The notes beneath the pieces were generated by a model. The model made no database searches and was not told the DNA's origin. It worked only from the letters and a program-made list of their open reading frames with translations. A stretch of DNA of 64,000 nucleotides from Stenotrophomonas indicatrix (lineage in GTDB: Bacteria > Pseudomonadota > Gammaproteobacteria > Xanthomonadales > Xanthomonadaceae). The translations under genes were made by a program, and so were the position numbers. Within the stretch, counting starts at the first letter, position 1, and the number at the start of each line of letters is the position of its first letter. Positions 17,311-26,284 of this stretch are shown here, one piece after another. The stretch covers positions 372,001 to 436,000 of the forward strand of contig NZ_PEJS01000001.1 in the NCBI RefSeq assembly GCF_002750975.1, in the 5' to 3' direction.

Positions 17311-19503
17311 ATGCCGATGACCCGCCCGACCGCCCTTTCCATTGCCCTGTGGATGGCTCTGCCGCTGTCCGCCCACGCTGCTGCCGATGCCGCGCCCGAC
17401 GCGCGCGAATTCGATCGCGTGCAGGTCACCGCCACCCGTACCGAACGTGCGGTCAGCGATGTCGCCGCCACCGTCGATGTGATCGACCGCGAGCAGATGG
17501 ACCGGCAGCTGGTGCAGGACATCAAGGATCTGGTCCGCTACGAGCCGGGCCTGTCGGTCAGCCGCAGTGCCACCCGTTTCGGCCTTGGCAGCATCCGCAT
17601 CCGCGGCCTGGATGGCAATCGCGTACGCATCCAGACCGATGGCATCGCCATGCCGACCAGCTTCAACATCGGTTCGTTCTCCAACGCCAACCGCAACTTC
17701 ACCGACCTGGACACGCTCAAGCGCGTGGAGATCGTGCGCGGGCCGGCGAGTTCGCTGTACGGCTCGGACGCACTTGGCGGCGTGGTTGCCTTCGTCACCA
17801 AGGATCCGGCTGATTACCTCAAGGATGGCAAGGACAGCTACGTCGGCCTGAAATTCGGCTACGACGGCGAGTGGAAGGGCCTGCTCGGCGGCGTCACCAG
17901 CGCTTTCGGTGGCGAGCACTGGAGCGGCATGGTCAACATCAACCACCGCCAGGGCCAGGAAACCGACAACAAGGGCGATGTGCGCAGCAATGACAACACG
18001 CGCACCGCGGCCAACCCGCAGGACCGCGATGGTCGCAGCGGCCTGGCCAAGCTGGTCTATGCGCCCAGCGAAGACCAGCGTTTCCGTCTGACCGTGGAAG
18101 GCAACGAAGACAACACCGATACCGACGTGTTGTCCTCGATCGACCGCACCACCACCACCGGCATGAAGGCGCGCGACAAGCAGAACCGCACCCGCGTGTC
18201 CTTCGCCCACGAGATGGATGCGCTGGACAAGGGCTTCGCCGACAGCCTGCACTGGCAGGTCTACACGCAGGACAGCGAAACCACGCAGCGCACCGATGAG
18301 GCGCGCGCCAACGGCAGCCGCCGCCATCGCGAGTTCAGTTTCGACCAGCGCGTGTATGGCCTGCAGGCGGTGTTCAACAAGGCCTTCAGCACCGGCAGCG
18401 TCGAACACGCGCTGACCTATGGCTTCGATGGCGCCCGCACCGAGATCCGCCAGAAGCGCGATGGCTACCAGGTCAGCAATCGTGGCGTGGTCAGCACGAC
18501 GATCCTGCCCGACGCGTTCCCCGTGCGCGATTTCCCGATCAGCAAGACCACCGAGCTGGGCCTGTACGCGCAGGATGAAATGCGCCTGGCCGATGGCAGG
18601 CTCTCGCTGGTGCCGGGCGTGCGCGTGGACCGCTACGAACTGAAGCCGGACGTGGACAGCATCTTCGCCGAGGACAACCCCGGCGTGGCCGTGTCGGAGC
18701 TGAAGAAGACCAGCGTGTCGCCGAAGTTCGGCCTGGTCTATCGCTTCACCGACGAGTGGTCGCTGTTTGCCGGTTACTCGCGTGGTTTCCGCTCGCCGCC
18801 GTACAACGACGTCAACCTCGGCTTCACCAATTTCGCTTTCGGCTACACCGCCATTCCCAATCCGGACCTGAAGCCGGAAACCAGCGATGGCGTTGAGCTG
18901 GGCCTGCGCTTCCTGTCGCCGGCGGCGTACGTGAGCGTGAGCGGCTACTACAACGACTACAAGGACTTCATCGAGTCGCAGACGCTGGTGGGTACCAACC
19001 CGCAGGGCCTGATGGTGTTCCAGTCGCGCAACATCGCCGACGCACGCATCTACGGCGCCGAACTGAAGGCCGGCGTCGACTTCGGCCAGATCCGTCCCGC
19101 ACTGCAGGGCTGGGCGCTGCGTAGTGCGGTGGCGTGGTCGCGCGGCGACAACAAGACCGAAGACACGCCGCTGGATTCGGTCGATCCGCTGCGCGGCACC
19201 GTCGGCCTGATGTACGACACCGATACCTGGGGTGTTGAACTGGCAGGCACCTTCGTCAAGCGCAAGGACCGGCTGGCCAGCACCACCACCTATCGCCCGG
19301 CGGGCTATGGCGTGGCCGACCTGATGGCGCACTGGAACTTCGCCCCGGGCGCCACCTTCAACGTCGGTGTCTTCAACCTGGGTGACAAGCGTTACATCGA
19401 CTGGTCCAACGTCGGCTCGACCCTGTCGGCCACCAGTACCGTTCTGGACCGCTATACCAGCCCCGGCCGCACCCTGTCGGCCAGCCTTGCCGTGTCCTGG
19501 TGA
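17311..19503 (+). CDS. TonB-dependent haem/haemoglobin receptor
   Basis: Outer-membrane receptor of 730 residues that imports haem using TonB energy. Signal peptide MTRPTALSIALWMALPLSAHA is followed by the TonB box region (DRVQVTATRTERAVSD), the plug (VRYEPGLSVSR, IRIRGLDGNRVRIQTDGI, VEIVRGPASSLYGSDALGG) and a 22-strand-type barrel. FAGYSRGFRSPPYNDVNLGF and NPDLKPETSDGVELGLRF are the FRAP/NPNL-like motifs of haemoglobin receptors (HmuR/HemR type). It ends in the Trp expected for BAM recognition. I use the ATG at 17311; an upstream GTG at 17272 would spoil the signal peptide. Confidence 0.93.
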   Translation: MPMTRPTALSIALWMALPLSAHAAADAAPDAREFDRVQVTATRTERAVSDVAATVDVIDREQMDRQLVQDIKDLVRYEPGLSVSRSATRFGLGSIRIRGLDGNRVRIQTDGIAMPTSFNIGSFSNANRNFTDLDTLKRVEIVRGPASSLYGSDALGGVVAFVTKDPADYLKDGKDSYVGLKFGYDGEWKGLLGGVTSAFGGEHWSGMVNINHRQGQETDNKGDVRSNDNTRTAANPQDRDGRSGLAKLVYAPSEDQRFRLTVEGNEDNTDTDVLSSIDRTTTTGMKARDKQNRTRVSFAHEMDALDKGFADSLHWQVYTQDSETTQRTDEARANGSRRHREFSFDQRVYGLQAVFNKAFSTGSVEHALTYGFDGARTEIRQKRDGYQVSNRGVVSTTILPDAFPVRDFPISKTTELGLYAQDEMRLADGRLSLVPGVRVDRYELKPDVDSIFAEDNPGVAVSELKKTSVSPKFGLVYRFTDEWSLFAGYSRGFRSPPYNDVNLGFTNFAFGYTAIPNPDLKPETSDGVELGLRFLSPAAYVSVSGYYNDYKDFIESQTLVGTNPQGLMVFQSRNIADARIYGAELKAGVDFGQIRPALQGWALRSAVAWSRGDNKTEDTPLDSVDPLRGTVGLMYDTDTWGVELAGTFVKRKDRLASTTTYRPAGYGVADLMAHWNFAPGATFNVGVFNLGDKRYIDWSNVGSTLSATSTVLDRYTSPGRTLSASLAVSW

Positions 19504-19507
19504 TCCC

Positions 19508-20110
19508 ATGAGCCGAGCCCTGTCCGCGCGTCGCCTGCCGTCCTCCCTGTCGCGTTCGTCGCTGCGGGCCTGGCCTGCGCCGGCACAGCTGGCAGCGCTC
19601 GGCACCGTGTTGTGCCTGTATCACGCCGATGGCAACGAGCTGGGCGGTTGGCGCCAGGCGGTATCCGTGCATGCCTGCCAGGGCGTGGACAGCGAGGGCC
19701 TGCGCGAAAGCCTGTGCTTCCTCGATGCACGTGGCCGTTGCGTGTGGCGCCTGTACCTGTTGCCGGACAGCGATTTCCTGGCCTGGGACCGGCTGGTGGC
19801 GACGCTGCCGCCGGGGCCTTCGCACGATAGCGATGGCAGCGTCGGTGAGCGCCTGTGGCGGCGCCTGGCCGGGCACCTGGGCGGACAACGCTGGCGTCTG
19901 TGCACCCTGCGCCTGCACGCCGCCGACGAGGGCCGGACCCTGGCCGCCAGCCTGTCCACGCTGTCGTCGCTCGGTGCCGCCACCGCGCGCCGCATCGCAC
20001 GCATGGAAGGCGCCGAAGGCGAACTGGCGATCGACGACTGCTGCTGCGCCGACGCCGCACGCCGCCCTGCCGCGCGCGCTCCCGGCGACCTGCCGCTGGT
20101 CCGCCTGTGA
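19508..20110 (+). CDS. Small HemS/ChuX-like protein of the haem-uptake cluster
   Basis: A 200-residue protein starting 5 bp after the receptor stop, so clearly in the same operon. Residues about 55-85 (SLCFLDARGRCVWRLYLLPDSDFLAWDRLVATL) resemble the repeat core of HemS/HmuS haem carrier and degrading proteins, where a strand F-FD-G--VHK-YL is followed by a helix. Only one such unit is present, and the usual haem-ligand His is not obvious. A cytoplasmic haem-handling role is inferred from position and this weak resemblance. The tail has a cysteine cluster (DDCCCAD) that could bind metal. Confidence 0.6.
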   Translation: MSRALSARRLPSSLSRSSLRAWPAPAQLAALGTVLCLYHADGNELGGWRQAVSVHACQGVDSEGLRESLCFLDARGRCVWRLYLLPDSDFLAWDRLVATLPPGPSHDSDGSVGERLWRRLAGHLGGQRWRLCTLRLHAADEGRTLAASLSTLSSLGAATARRIARMEGAEGELAIDDCCCADAARRPAARAPGDLPLVRL

Positions 20111-20182
20111 CCTGATTGCGATGGATTGCCTGCCGGCCAGGATGGCCTTTCCACGAAACCTGCAACCCCGAAGGAAGACCCG

Positions 20183-21118
20183 ATGAAGTTCCAGACAGCC
20201 AGCGTGATGGTGCTGCTCGCCGCCAGTGGCGCCGCCAGCGCGCAGCCCTCCGACATCGCCCGCGACCATGACAGCATCCTCGCCATGCAGGGTGAGTACA
20301 CGGTGGATTTCGCCTTCGATGAGACCGTGCTGCTGAAGCCGGGCTACGAGCGCGCGCCGGCCATGCGCAGCGGTGGCAACGAAGTGGTGATCGTGGTCGA
20401 AGACACGCCGAAGCGCATCGTGCTGCAGCACCTGCTGCTGGACGAGAAGAGCGGCCACGTGACCAAGCACTGGCGGCAGGACTGGGTGTACGAAGCGCCG
20501 AACCGCTTCGAGTTCAGCGCCGACCAGACCTGGCAGGTGCGCACGATCGCGGCCGCAACCAACCAGGGCGCCTGGACCCAGTGCGTGTACGAAGTCAGCG
20601 ATGCACCGCGCTACTGCGGCACCGGCACGTGGACCTACCTCAACAACGTGCCGACCTGGACCAGCGACCTCAGCTGGCGGCCGCTGCCACGCCGCGAGTA
20701 CACCAAGCGCAGCGATTACAACGCGCTGGCCGTGGTCAACCGCCATACCCTGACCCCGAACGGCTGGACCCACGAGCAGTTCAACACCAAGGTGCAGCGC
20801 AACGCGGATGGCAGCCAGGTGGACATCGCCCGCGAATTCGGCTTCAACGACTACATCAGGACCACCGAGGTCGACTTCACCCCGGCGCGCGATTACTGGA
20901 AGGCCACCGCCGGCTACTGGAGCAAGGTGCGCCAGCGCTGGGACGGTTTCCTGACCCAGGCCCCGGGCGTGCACCTGAAGACCAAGCTCGACGGCATGGC
21001 GATGATCATCCCGTTGTTCACCCAGGCCGAGGACGTGCAGGCCGGCAAGAAGGTGAAGGACGCGCAGATCGACGAAGTCTTCGCCAAGTACGTGGAAAAG
21101 GCGCCGAAGGAAGGTTGA
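20183..21118 (+). CDS. Secreted DUF6607-type protein in the haem cluster
   Basis: A 311-residue exported protein with a clear signal peptide (MKFQTASVMVLLAASGAASA). The mature part is rich in Trp and Tyr (HWRQDWVYEAPNRFEF, CGTGTWTYLNNVPTW, RDYWKATAGYW) and beta-rich, as in the DUF6607 family often found beside TonB receptors. Its biochemical role is unknown; a periplasmic or surface partner in haem capture is plausible from its place as last gene of a Fur-regulated operon. A GAAGGAAGA ribosome site precedes the ATG at 20183. Confidence 0.72.
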   Translation: MKFQTASVMVLLAASGAASAQPSDIARDHDSILAMQGEYTVDFAFDETVLLKPGYERAPAMRSGGNEVVIVVEDTPKRIVLQHLLLDEKSGHVTKHWRQDWVYEAPNRFEFSADQTWQVRTIAAATNQGAWTQCVYEVSDAPRYCGTGTWTYLNNVPTWTSDLSWRPLPRREYTKRSDYNALAVVNRHTLTPNGWTHEQFNTKVQRNADGSQVDIAREFGFNDYIRTTEVDFTPARDYWKATAGYWSKVRQRWDGFLTQAPGVHLKTKLDGMAMIIPLFTQAEDVQAGKKVKDAQIDEVFAKYVEKAPKEG

Positions 21119-21152
21119 TCGGCGCGCTGCGGTGCCGGATGCGCACTGCACT

Positions 21153-21429
21153 GGTGGGTGCCGAGCTTGCTCGGCACGCTCTCCGGCGGTGATTGCACCC
21201 GGCATCCACGCATGGCGTGGATCTACTTGCTTGCGCGGCATGGATCTACCGGGATCATCGGCAATGCATCCACGCGTGGCGTGGATCTACTGGGACCATC
21301 GGCACTGCATCCACGCATGGCGTGGATCTACTGGGACCATCGGCACTGCATCCACGCGTGGCGTGGATCTACCTGCTTGCATGGCGTGGATCTACTCGGC
21401 TCGCTGGTAGATCCACGCCATGCGTGGAT
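21153..21429. repeat. SMAG cluster with a 41-bp tandem array
   Basis: A GTGG-headed palindrome at 21153-21176 is followed by minus-oriented ATCCACGC...CTAC elements at 21204-21226, 21268-21290, 21309-21331 and 21350-21372. Half-elements lie near 21235-21249 and 21381-21395, and a plus-oriented copy at 21407-21429 closes the cluster. The copies at 21268, 21309 and 21350 are exactly 41 bp apart with identical spacers (TGGGACCATCGGCACTGC), so the cluster grew by tandem duplication. It fills the 331-bp gap between convergent genes. Confidence 0.9.
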
Positions 21430-21449
21430 GCCTTTGCCACAGAACAGCG

Positions 21450-23963
21450 TCAGGCCTCGCGCAGCGCCAATGCCGGTGGCGTGTGCAGGATCCGCCGGGT
21501 CCCCAGCCAGCCGGCCAGCAGGCTCAGCGCGATGCCGAGCAGGCCACCCAGCAGCAGTCCCGGCCAGGGCGGCAGCAGCGGCAGTTCGAACACCTTCTGC
21601 GACACCGCAACGCCGATCACCGCTGCCGCGCCCACCGCCAGCAGCGCCGCCAACGCGCCCAGCGCACCGAACTCGACCAGTACCGCGCCACGCAGCTGGC
21701 GCCGCGTTGCACCCAGCGTGCGCAGCACCGCGCTGTCATAGCGGCGCTCGCCCGCCGTCGCCTGCAGTGCCGCCAGCAGCACCAGCACGCCGGCCAGCAG
21801 GCTGAACACCATCACCAGCTGCACCGCCTGCGCCACCCGTTCCATCACATCGCGTACCTGCGAGATCACCGCATCCACGTCCAGCAGCGAGAGGTTGGGC
21901 TGCGCACGCACCAGGGAACCCAGTCCCGCCGATCGGCCAGCCGGGAGATGGAACGCCGACAGCAGGTTATGCGGCGTATCGCCCACCGCGTTCGGGTTCA
22001 GCAGCACGAAGAAGTTCGGGCGGAAGGTATTCCAGTCGGCCTTGCGCACGCTGGTGACGCTGAACTCGCGCTGCTGCTCGCCCACCGCAATGGTGATGCG
22101 GTCACCGGGATACACGCCGTAGCGCTTGGCCCAGCCGATCTCCACGGATGCCTCCGCGGCGGTGCTGTCCGGCTTCCAGAACGTGCCGTTGACCAGCGTA
22201 TTGGCCGGCGGGAACGTGCTGCGCCAACTGAAGTTCAGCGGCCGGTTCTCGTCATCGTCGTCGCGCTGGCCTTCGCCCTGCGGCTGATTGTCGTCGGCCG
22301 GCGTGCGATCCACTCGCAGCGGCGGCTTGCCGTTGATCGCGATCAGGCGGCCGGTGGCCATCGGTTCGATGCTGGCATCGTGCGCACCCAGGCCCTGCAG
22401 GGTCGCCAGCACGCTGTCGCGCTGCTCGGGCTGGATGTTGATCAGGAAATAATTGGGCGTGTCCGCAGGCAGGCGCTCGCGCCACTGCTGCAGCAGGCCG
22501 GGGCCGATCACCGCCAGCAACAGCAGGGCGCACAGCGACAGTGACAGCCCCACCAGCTGCATCACCGCCAGCATCCGCCGCCGCGTCAGCGCTGCCAGGC
22601 CCAACCGCCAGTTGCCGTGCAGGCGGTGCTGCAGGCCACGCAGCAGCTGCAGCAGCAGGAACCCGACCACGCCCGCGGCCACCGCCAGCCCGGCCAGGCC
22701 ACCCAGCACCCACAGCGCCAGTTTCAGATCGCCGGTGACCTGCACCGCCAGTACCAGGCTGGCCGCCAGCGCAGCCACATAGGCCAGCAGCGAGGCCGGC
22801 GGCAAGGCAGCGAACGAGCGGTTGAGCACGCGCATCGGCGGCACGCCACGCAGGCGCAGCAGCGGCGGCAGTCCGAAGCCGAACAGCAGCAACAGGCCGA
22901 CTCCCGCGCCGGTCAGCGCAGGCATGGCTTCGGGCAGCGGCAGGCGTTGCGGCACCAGGCTGCCCAGTACCTGCACCAGTCCTTCCTGTGCCGCCATGCC
23001 CAGGCCGATGCCGATCGCACACGCCGGCACCGCCAGCATCAGCAGCTGCAGGGCCAGGCCGGCCAGGATGTCGCGCTGGCGTGCACCCAGGCAGCGCAGG
23101 ATCGCCACCTGGTCGATGCGACGCAGCGCGAACCGGTTGGCCGCCAGTGCGGTGGCAACGCCGGCCAGCAGCACCGCCAGCAGCGCGCTCAGGCCGAGGA
23201 AACGACCGGCCAGGTCGAAGGCCTGGCGCACACCGCGCTGGGTATCGTTCACGCTGAGCAGGCGCATGCCTTTTACCTGCGGCAGCAGCCATTGCCGGAA
23301 TGACGCGATGTCGGCGGCAGGGCCGGCGAACATCACCCGGTAGTTGATGCGGCTGCCGGGGCCGAGCAGGCCGGTGCCTTCCACATCGGCGCGGTTGACC
23401 AGCAGGGTCGGCGACAGCGTCAGCAGGTCGCCACCGGCATCCGGTTCCGATTCGATGATGCCGGCGATGCGCAGCGTGCCCGCACCGAATTCCAGATCGT
23501 CGCCGGCCTTCAGGCCCAGTGCCTGCAGCAGGCGTGGGTCGGCATAGGCCTGGCCCTTGGCCGGCATTCCGGCATCGGCGATCAGCGCGCCGCCGGGCGT
23601 GGCACGCACGCGCAGCGCGCCGCGCAGGGGGTAGCCCGCTTCCACGGCCTTGATGCTGGCCATCTGGCTGGCATCGCCCTGGAACAGGACGCTGCCGAAG
23701 CTGGCCAGCCGCGTATGCGCCAGGCCGCGTCTCTGCGCCTCCTCAACGAACGCGGCGGGCGGGTCATCGCGGCCGGCAACACCGAGGTCGCCGCCGAGCA
23801 TTTCCGCCGCGCTGCCGGTCAATGCCAGGTTGACCCGGTTCACCAGCGTGCCCACCGCCGTCATCACCGCCACGCCCAGTACCAGGGCGGCGAACACGGT
23901 CAGCAGGTCACCTGCCAGGGCCTCGCGGCGCAGCGCGCGCCACGCATGCCGCAGCAGGTTCAT
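21450..23963 (-). CDS. ABC transporter permease, YbbP/FtsX type
   Basis: Inner-membrane permease of 837 residues with the double MacB/FtsX arrangement seen in YbbP. One helix near residues 18-43 precedes a large periplasmic domain, then three helices (about 255-365), a central helix group around 380-480, a second periplasmic region, and three C-terminal helices (VMVFSLLAGVLVLLAALQA and after). Such permeases pair with a YbbA-like ATPase and are thought to move lipids or lipoproteins out of the inner membrane. The start overlaps the ATPase stop by 4 bp. Confidence 0.88.
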   Translation of the reverse strand: MNLLRHAWRALRREALAGDLLTVFAALVLGVAVMTAVGTLVNRVNLALTGSAAEMLGGDLGVAGRDDPPAAFVEEAQRRGLAHTRLASFGSVLFQGDASQMASIKAVEAGYPLRGALRVRATPGGALIADAGMPAKGQAYADPRLLQALGLKAGDDLEFGAGTLRIAGIIESEPDAGGDLLTLSPTLLVNRADVEGTGLLGPGSRINYRVMFAGPAADIASFRQWLLPQVKGMRLLSVNDTQRGVRQAFDLAGRFLGLSALLAVLLAGVATALAANRFALRRIDQVAILRCLGARQRDILAGLALQLLMLAVPACAIGIGLGMAAQEGLVQVLGSLVPQRLPLPEAMPALTGAGVGLLLLFGFGLPPLLRLRGVPPMRVLNRSFAALPPASLLAYVAALAASLVLAVQVTGDLKLALWVLGGLAGLAVAAGVVGFLLLQLLRGLQHRLHGNWRLGLAALTRRRMLAVMQLVGLSLSLCALLLLAVIGPGLLQQWRERLPADTPNYFLINIQPEQRDSVLATLQGLGAHDASIEPMATGRLIAINGKPPLRVDRTPADDNQPQGEGQRDDDDENRPLNFSWRSTFPPANTLVNGTFWKPDSTAAEASVEIGWAKRYGVYPGDRITIAVGEQQREFSVTSVRKADWNTFRPNFFVLLNPNAVGDTPHNLLSAFHLPAGRSAGLGSLVRAQPNLSLLDVDAVISQVRDVMERVAQAVQLVMVFSLLAGVLVLLAALQATAGERRYDSAVLRTLGATRRQLRGAVLVEFGALGALAALLAVGAAAVIGVAVSQKVFELPLLPPWPGLLLGGLLGIALSLLAGWLGTRRILHTPPALALREA

Positions 23964-24688
23964 GCGTCCACTCCATGTTCCACCGGCTGCAGGCGGCCGT
24001 TGTCGATGCGATGGATGTACTGGCAGCGCTGTGCCAGGCGCAGGTCGTGGGTGACCAGCACCAGCGTGGTACCGCTGCCGGCATTGAGTTCGAACAGCAG
24101 ATCGCTGATGTGCTGGCCGGTGGCCTGGTCCAGTGAACCGGTGGGTTCGTCGGCGAACAGGATGCGTGGGCGGCTGACGAATGCCCGGGCAAGGGCGACA
24201 CGCTGCTGCTCACCGCCGGACAACTGCCGCGGGTAGTGGCGGGCGCGATGCGAGAGTCCGACCGCAGCCAGCACCTCGTCCACCCGCGTGCGGTCCTCGC
24301 GCCCGGCCAGTTCCAGCGGCAGCGCGATGTTCTCGGCCGCCGTCAGCGCCGGCAGCAGATGGAAGCTCTGGAAGACGAAGCCGACGTCGCGCGCGCGCAG
24401 TTGTGCACGCGCTTCTTCGTCCAGTGCCGTCAGATCCTGGCCCGCCAGCGCGATGCGGCCACGGCTGGGCAGGTCCAGCCCGGCCAGCAGGCCGAGCAGG
24501 GTGGTCTTGCCGGAACCGGAGGCGCCGACGATGGCCACGCTGGTGCCTTCATGGACGGTCAGGGTGATGTTGTCCAGTATGTGGACTTCACCCTCCGGGC
24601 CATGCACGGATTTGCCGACCTGGTCGACGGCGATGGCGACGGGCGCGCTGCGGGGGGACAGGCTGTCGATGAGGAGACTCCAATGCAC
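23960..24688 (-). CDS. ABC transporter ATP-binding protein, YbbA type
   Basis: ATPase partner of the adjacent permease, LolD/MacB-like. It has Walker A GASGSGKTT, Q-loop VFQSFHLLPALT, signature LSGGEQQRVALARA, Walker B ILFADEPTG with the catalytic Glu, and the His switch LVTHD. No ATG fits the start. I use the GTG at 24688; a TTG at 24709 is also open. Either choice overlaps the start of tesA on the other strand, so the divergent promoters must lie inside the coding ends. The tesA/ybbA/ybbP layout is the same as in E. coli. Confidence 0.88.
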   Translation of the reverse strand: MHWSLLIDSLSPRSAPVAIAVDQVGKSVHGPEGEVHILDNITLTVHEGTSVAIVGASGSGKTTLLGLLAGLDLPSRGRIALAGQDLTALDEEARAQLRARDVGFVFQSFHLLPALTAAENIALPLELAGREDRTRVDEVLAAVGLSHRARHYPRQLSGGEQQRVALARAFVSRPRILFADEPTGSLDQATGQHISDLLFELNAGSGTTLVLVTHDLRLAQRCQYIHRIDNGRLQPVEHGVDA

Positions 24689-25330
24689 AAGACGGAATGG
24701 AGCCGGCAAGCCGGCGCAATGATGATGCTGCTGCTAGGGTTGCTGCTGTTGCCGGCACTGGCGTGTGCCAAAGGTCCGGGCGGCGGTACCGTGCTGGTGC
24801 TCGGTGACAGCCTCAGTGCCGCCCACAATATCCCGGCCGATGCCGGCTGGGTCAGCCTGCTGCAGCAGCGGGTCAGGCAGCAGTCGAAAACCCCGCCGCG
24901 CATCGTCAACGCCAGCATGAGCGGGGAAACCACCGCTGGCGCGCTGACCCGCCTGCCGGGCCTGCTTGGCCGGGAGAAGCCCACGGTGGTGGTGATCGCC
25001 CTTGGTGGCAACGATGCGCTGCGCGGGCTGACCCCGGCGCAGGTGCAGGGCAACCTGGAGAAGATGGTGCAGGCCAGCCAGAAGGCCGGTGCCAAGGTGC
25101 TGCTGCTGGGCATCGATGTGCCGCCCAATTATGGGCCAGGCTACCGCCAGCGCCTGGCTGCGGCGTACCGGGCACTGGCCACGCAGTACAAGGTGCCGTT
25201 GCTGCCGTTCCTGCTGGAAGGCGTGGCCCTGCAGCCCGGCTTGATGCAGGCCGACGGCCTGCATCCCACCGCCCAAGCGCAGCCGAAGGTGCTGGACAAC
25301 GTCTGGCCGCTGCTGAAACCGCTGCTGTGA
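24683..25330 (+). CDS. tesA: Acyl-CoA thioesterase I / protease I / lysophospholipase L1
   Basis: Periplasmic SGNH-fold multifunctional esterase of 215 residues. A signal peptide (hydrophobic stretch about residues 13-27, AMMMLLLGLLLLPALACA) precedes block I VLGDSLSAAH with the nucleophilic Ser, block II Gly in NASMSGETT, block III GGNDALRG and block V DGLHPTAQ with the catalytic Asp and His. It is divergent from the YbbA/YbbP-type pair, the conserved enterobacterial context. The start ATG at 24683 overlaps the ATPase gene start by a few bases. Confidence 0.93.
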   Translation: MHKTEWSRQAGAMMMLLLGLLLLPALACAKGPGGGTVLVLGDSLSAAHNIPADAGWVSLLQQRVRQQSKTPPRIVNASMSGETTAGALTRLPGLLGREKPTVVVIALGGNDALRGLTPAQVQGNLEKMVQASQKAGAKVLLLGIDVPPNYGPGYRQRLAAAYRALATQYKVPLLPFLLEGVALQPGLMQADGLHPTAQAQPKVLDNVWPLLKPLL

Positions 25331-25420
25331 GCACGCCATCTTCTTTTCATTGACGCAACTTCACATCGCGTGCACCGTCGATCGGGCATGTTTCACAAAG
25401 CTGAAGAAAGAGGGATTCTC

Positions 25421-26134
25421 ATGCGTCAGACGAAGGAGACTTCCGGCTTGGTGCTGGTGGTCGAAGACAACCGCAATATCTCCGAGATGATCGGTGAATA
25501 CCTGGAAGGCCGTGGCTTCGAGGTCGACTATGCGCAGGATGGCCTGGACGGCTACCGTCTGGCTGCCGAGAACAGCTACGACGTCGTCGTGCTGGACCTG
25601 ATGCTGCCGCGGCTGGATGGCATCGAAGTGTGCCGCCGGCTGCGCAACGATGCGCGCAAGTCGACCCCGGTGCTGATGCTGACCGCGCGCGACACGCTGG
25701 ATGACAAGCTCACCGGGCTTGGCTTTGGTGCCGACGATTACCTGACCAAGCCGTTCGCGATCCAGGAACTGGAGGCCCGCCTGCGCGCGCTGATCCGCCG
25801 CGAACGTCGCCAGGTGGGTTCGGAAGTGCTCAAGGTCGCCGACCTGGTGCTCGATCCGGTCAGCATGCGTGCCACCCGTGCCGGCACCGAGCTGCAGCTG
25901 TCGCCGATCGGCCTGCGCCTGCTGACCATCCTGATGCGTGAATCGCCGCGTGTGGTCACCCGCCAGGAAATCGAGCGCGAGATCTGGGGCAACGGCCTGC
26001 CTGATTCGGACACGTTGCGCAGCCATCTGTACAACCTGCGCAAGATCATCGACAAGCCGTTCGATCGGCCGCTGCTGCACACCGTGCAGAGCGCGGGCTA
26101 TCGCATCGCCGATATCGCCCAGCCGATGGCCTGA
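25421..26134 (+). CDS. OmpR/PhoB-family response regulator
   Basis: DNA-binding response regulator of 237 residues. The receiver domain has the phospho-acceptor Asp59 in VVVLDLMLPRLDG, the acidic pair near VVEDN and Lys110 in DDYLTKPF. A winged-helix output domain occupies about 135-230 (LQLSPIGLRLLTILMRE, VVTRQEIEREIWG, LRSHLYNLRKIIDKPF, VQSAGYRI). The start at 25421 has an AAGAAAGAGGG site; an upstream in-frame ATG at 25388 is less likely. It is 150 bp ahead of a cognate histidine kinase gene. The signal sensed is unknown. Confidence 0.9.
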   Translation: MRQTKETSGLVLVVEDNRNISEMIGEYLEGRGFEVDYAQDGLDGYRLAAENSYDVVVLDLMLPRLDGIEVCRRLRNDARKSTPVLMLTARDTLDDKLTGLGFGADDYLTKPFAIQELEARLRALIRRERRQVGSEVLKVADLVLDPVSMRATRAGTELQLSPIGLRLLTILMRESPRVVTRQEIEREIWGNGLPDSDTLRSHLYNLRKIIDKPFDRPLLHTVQSAGYRIADIAQPMA

Positions 26135-26284
26135 TCGACGTCGTGCCGGTGTTGCAGCAGAACCGGCACGGCCGTGGTCGGCAGGGAAGGGGTGAACGTT
26201 CCGGATACCGGATCGTCATCGTCCATGCACGATCACGGCACAGCGCGCTGCCTATAATCGCAGCGCTCTGACCGGGACACCGCA

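Noticed and set aside
23960..24709. TTG at 24709 as the ATPase start
   Set aside because: It would extend 27 bp into tesA; the GTG at 24688 is shorter and equally in frame, though neither is proven.
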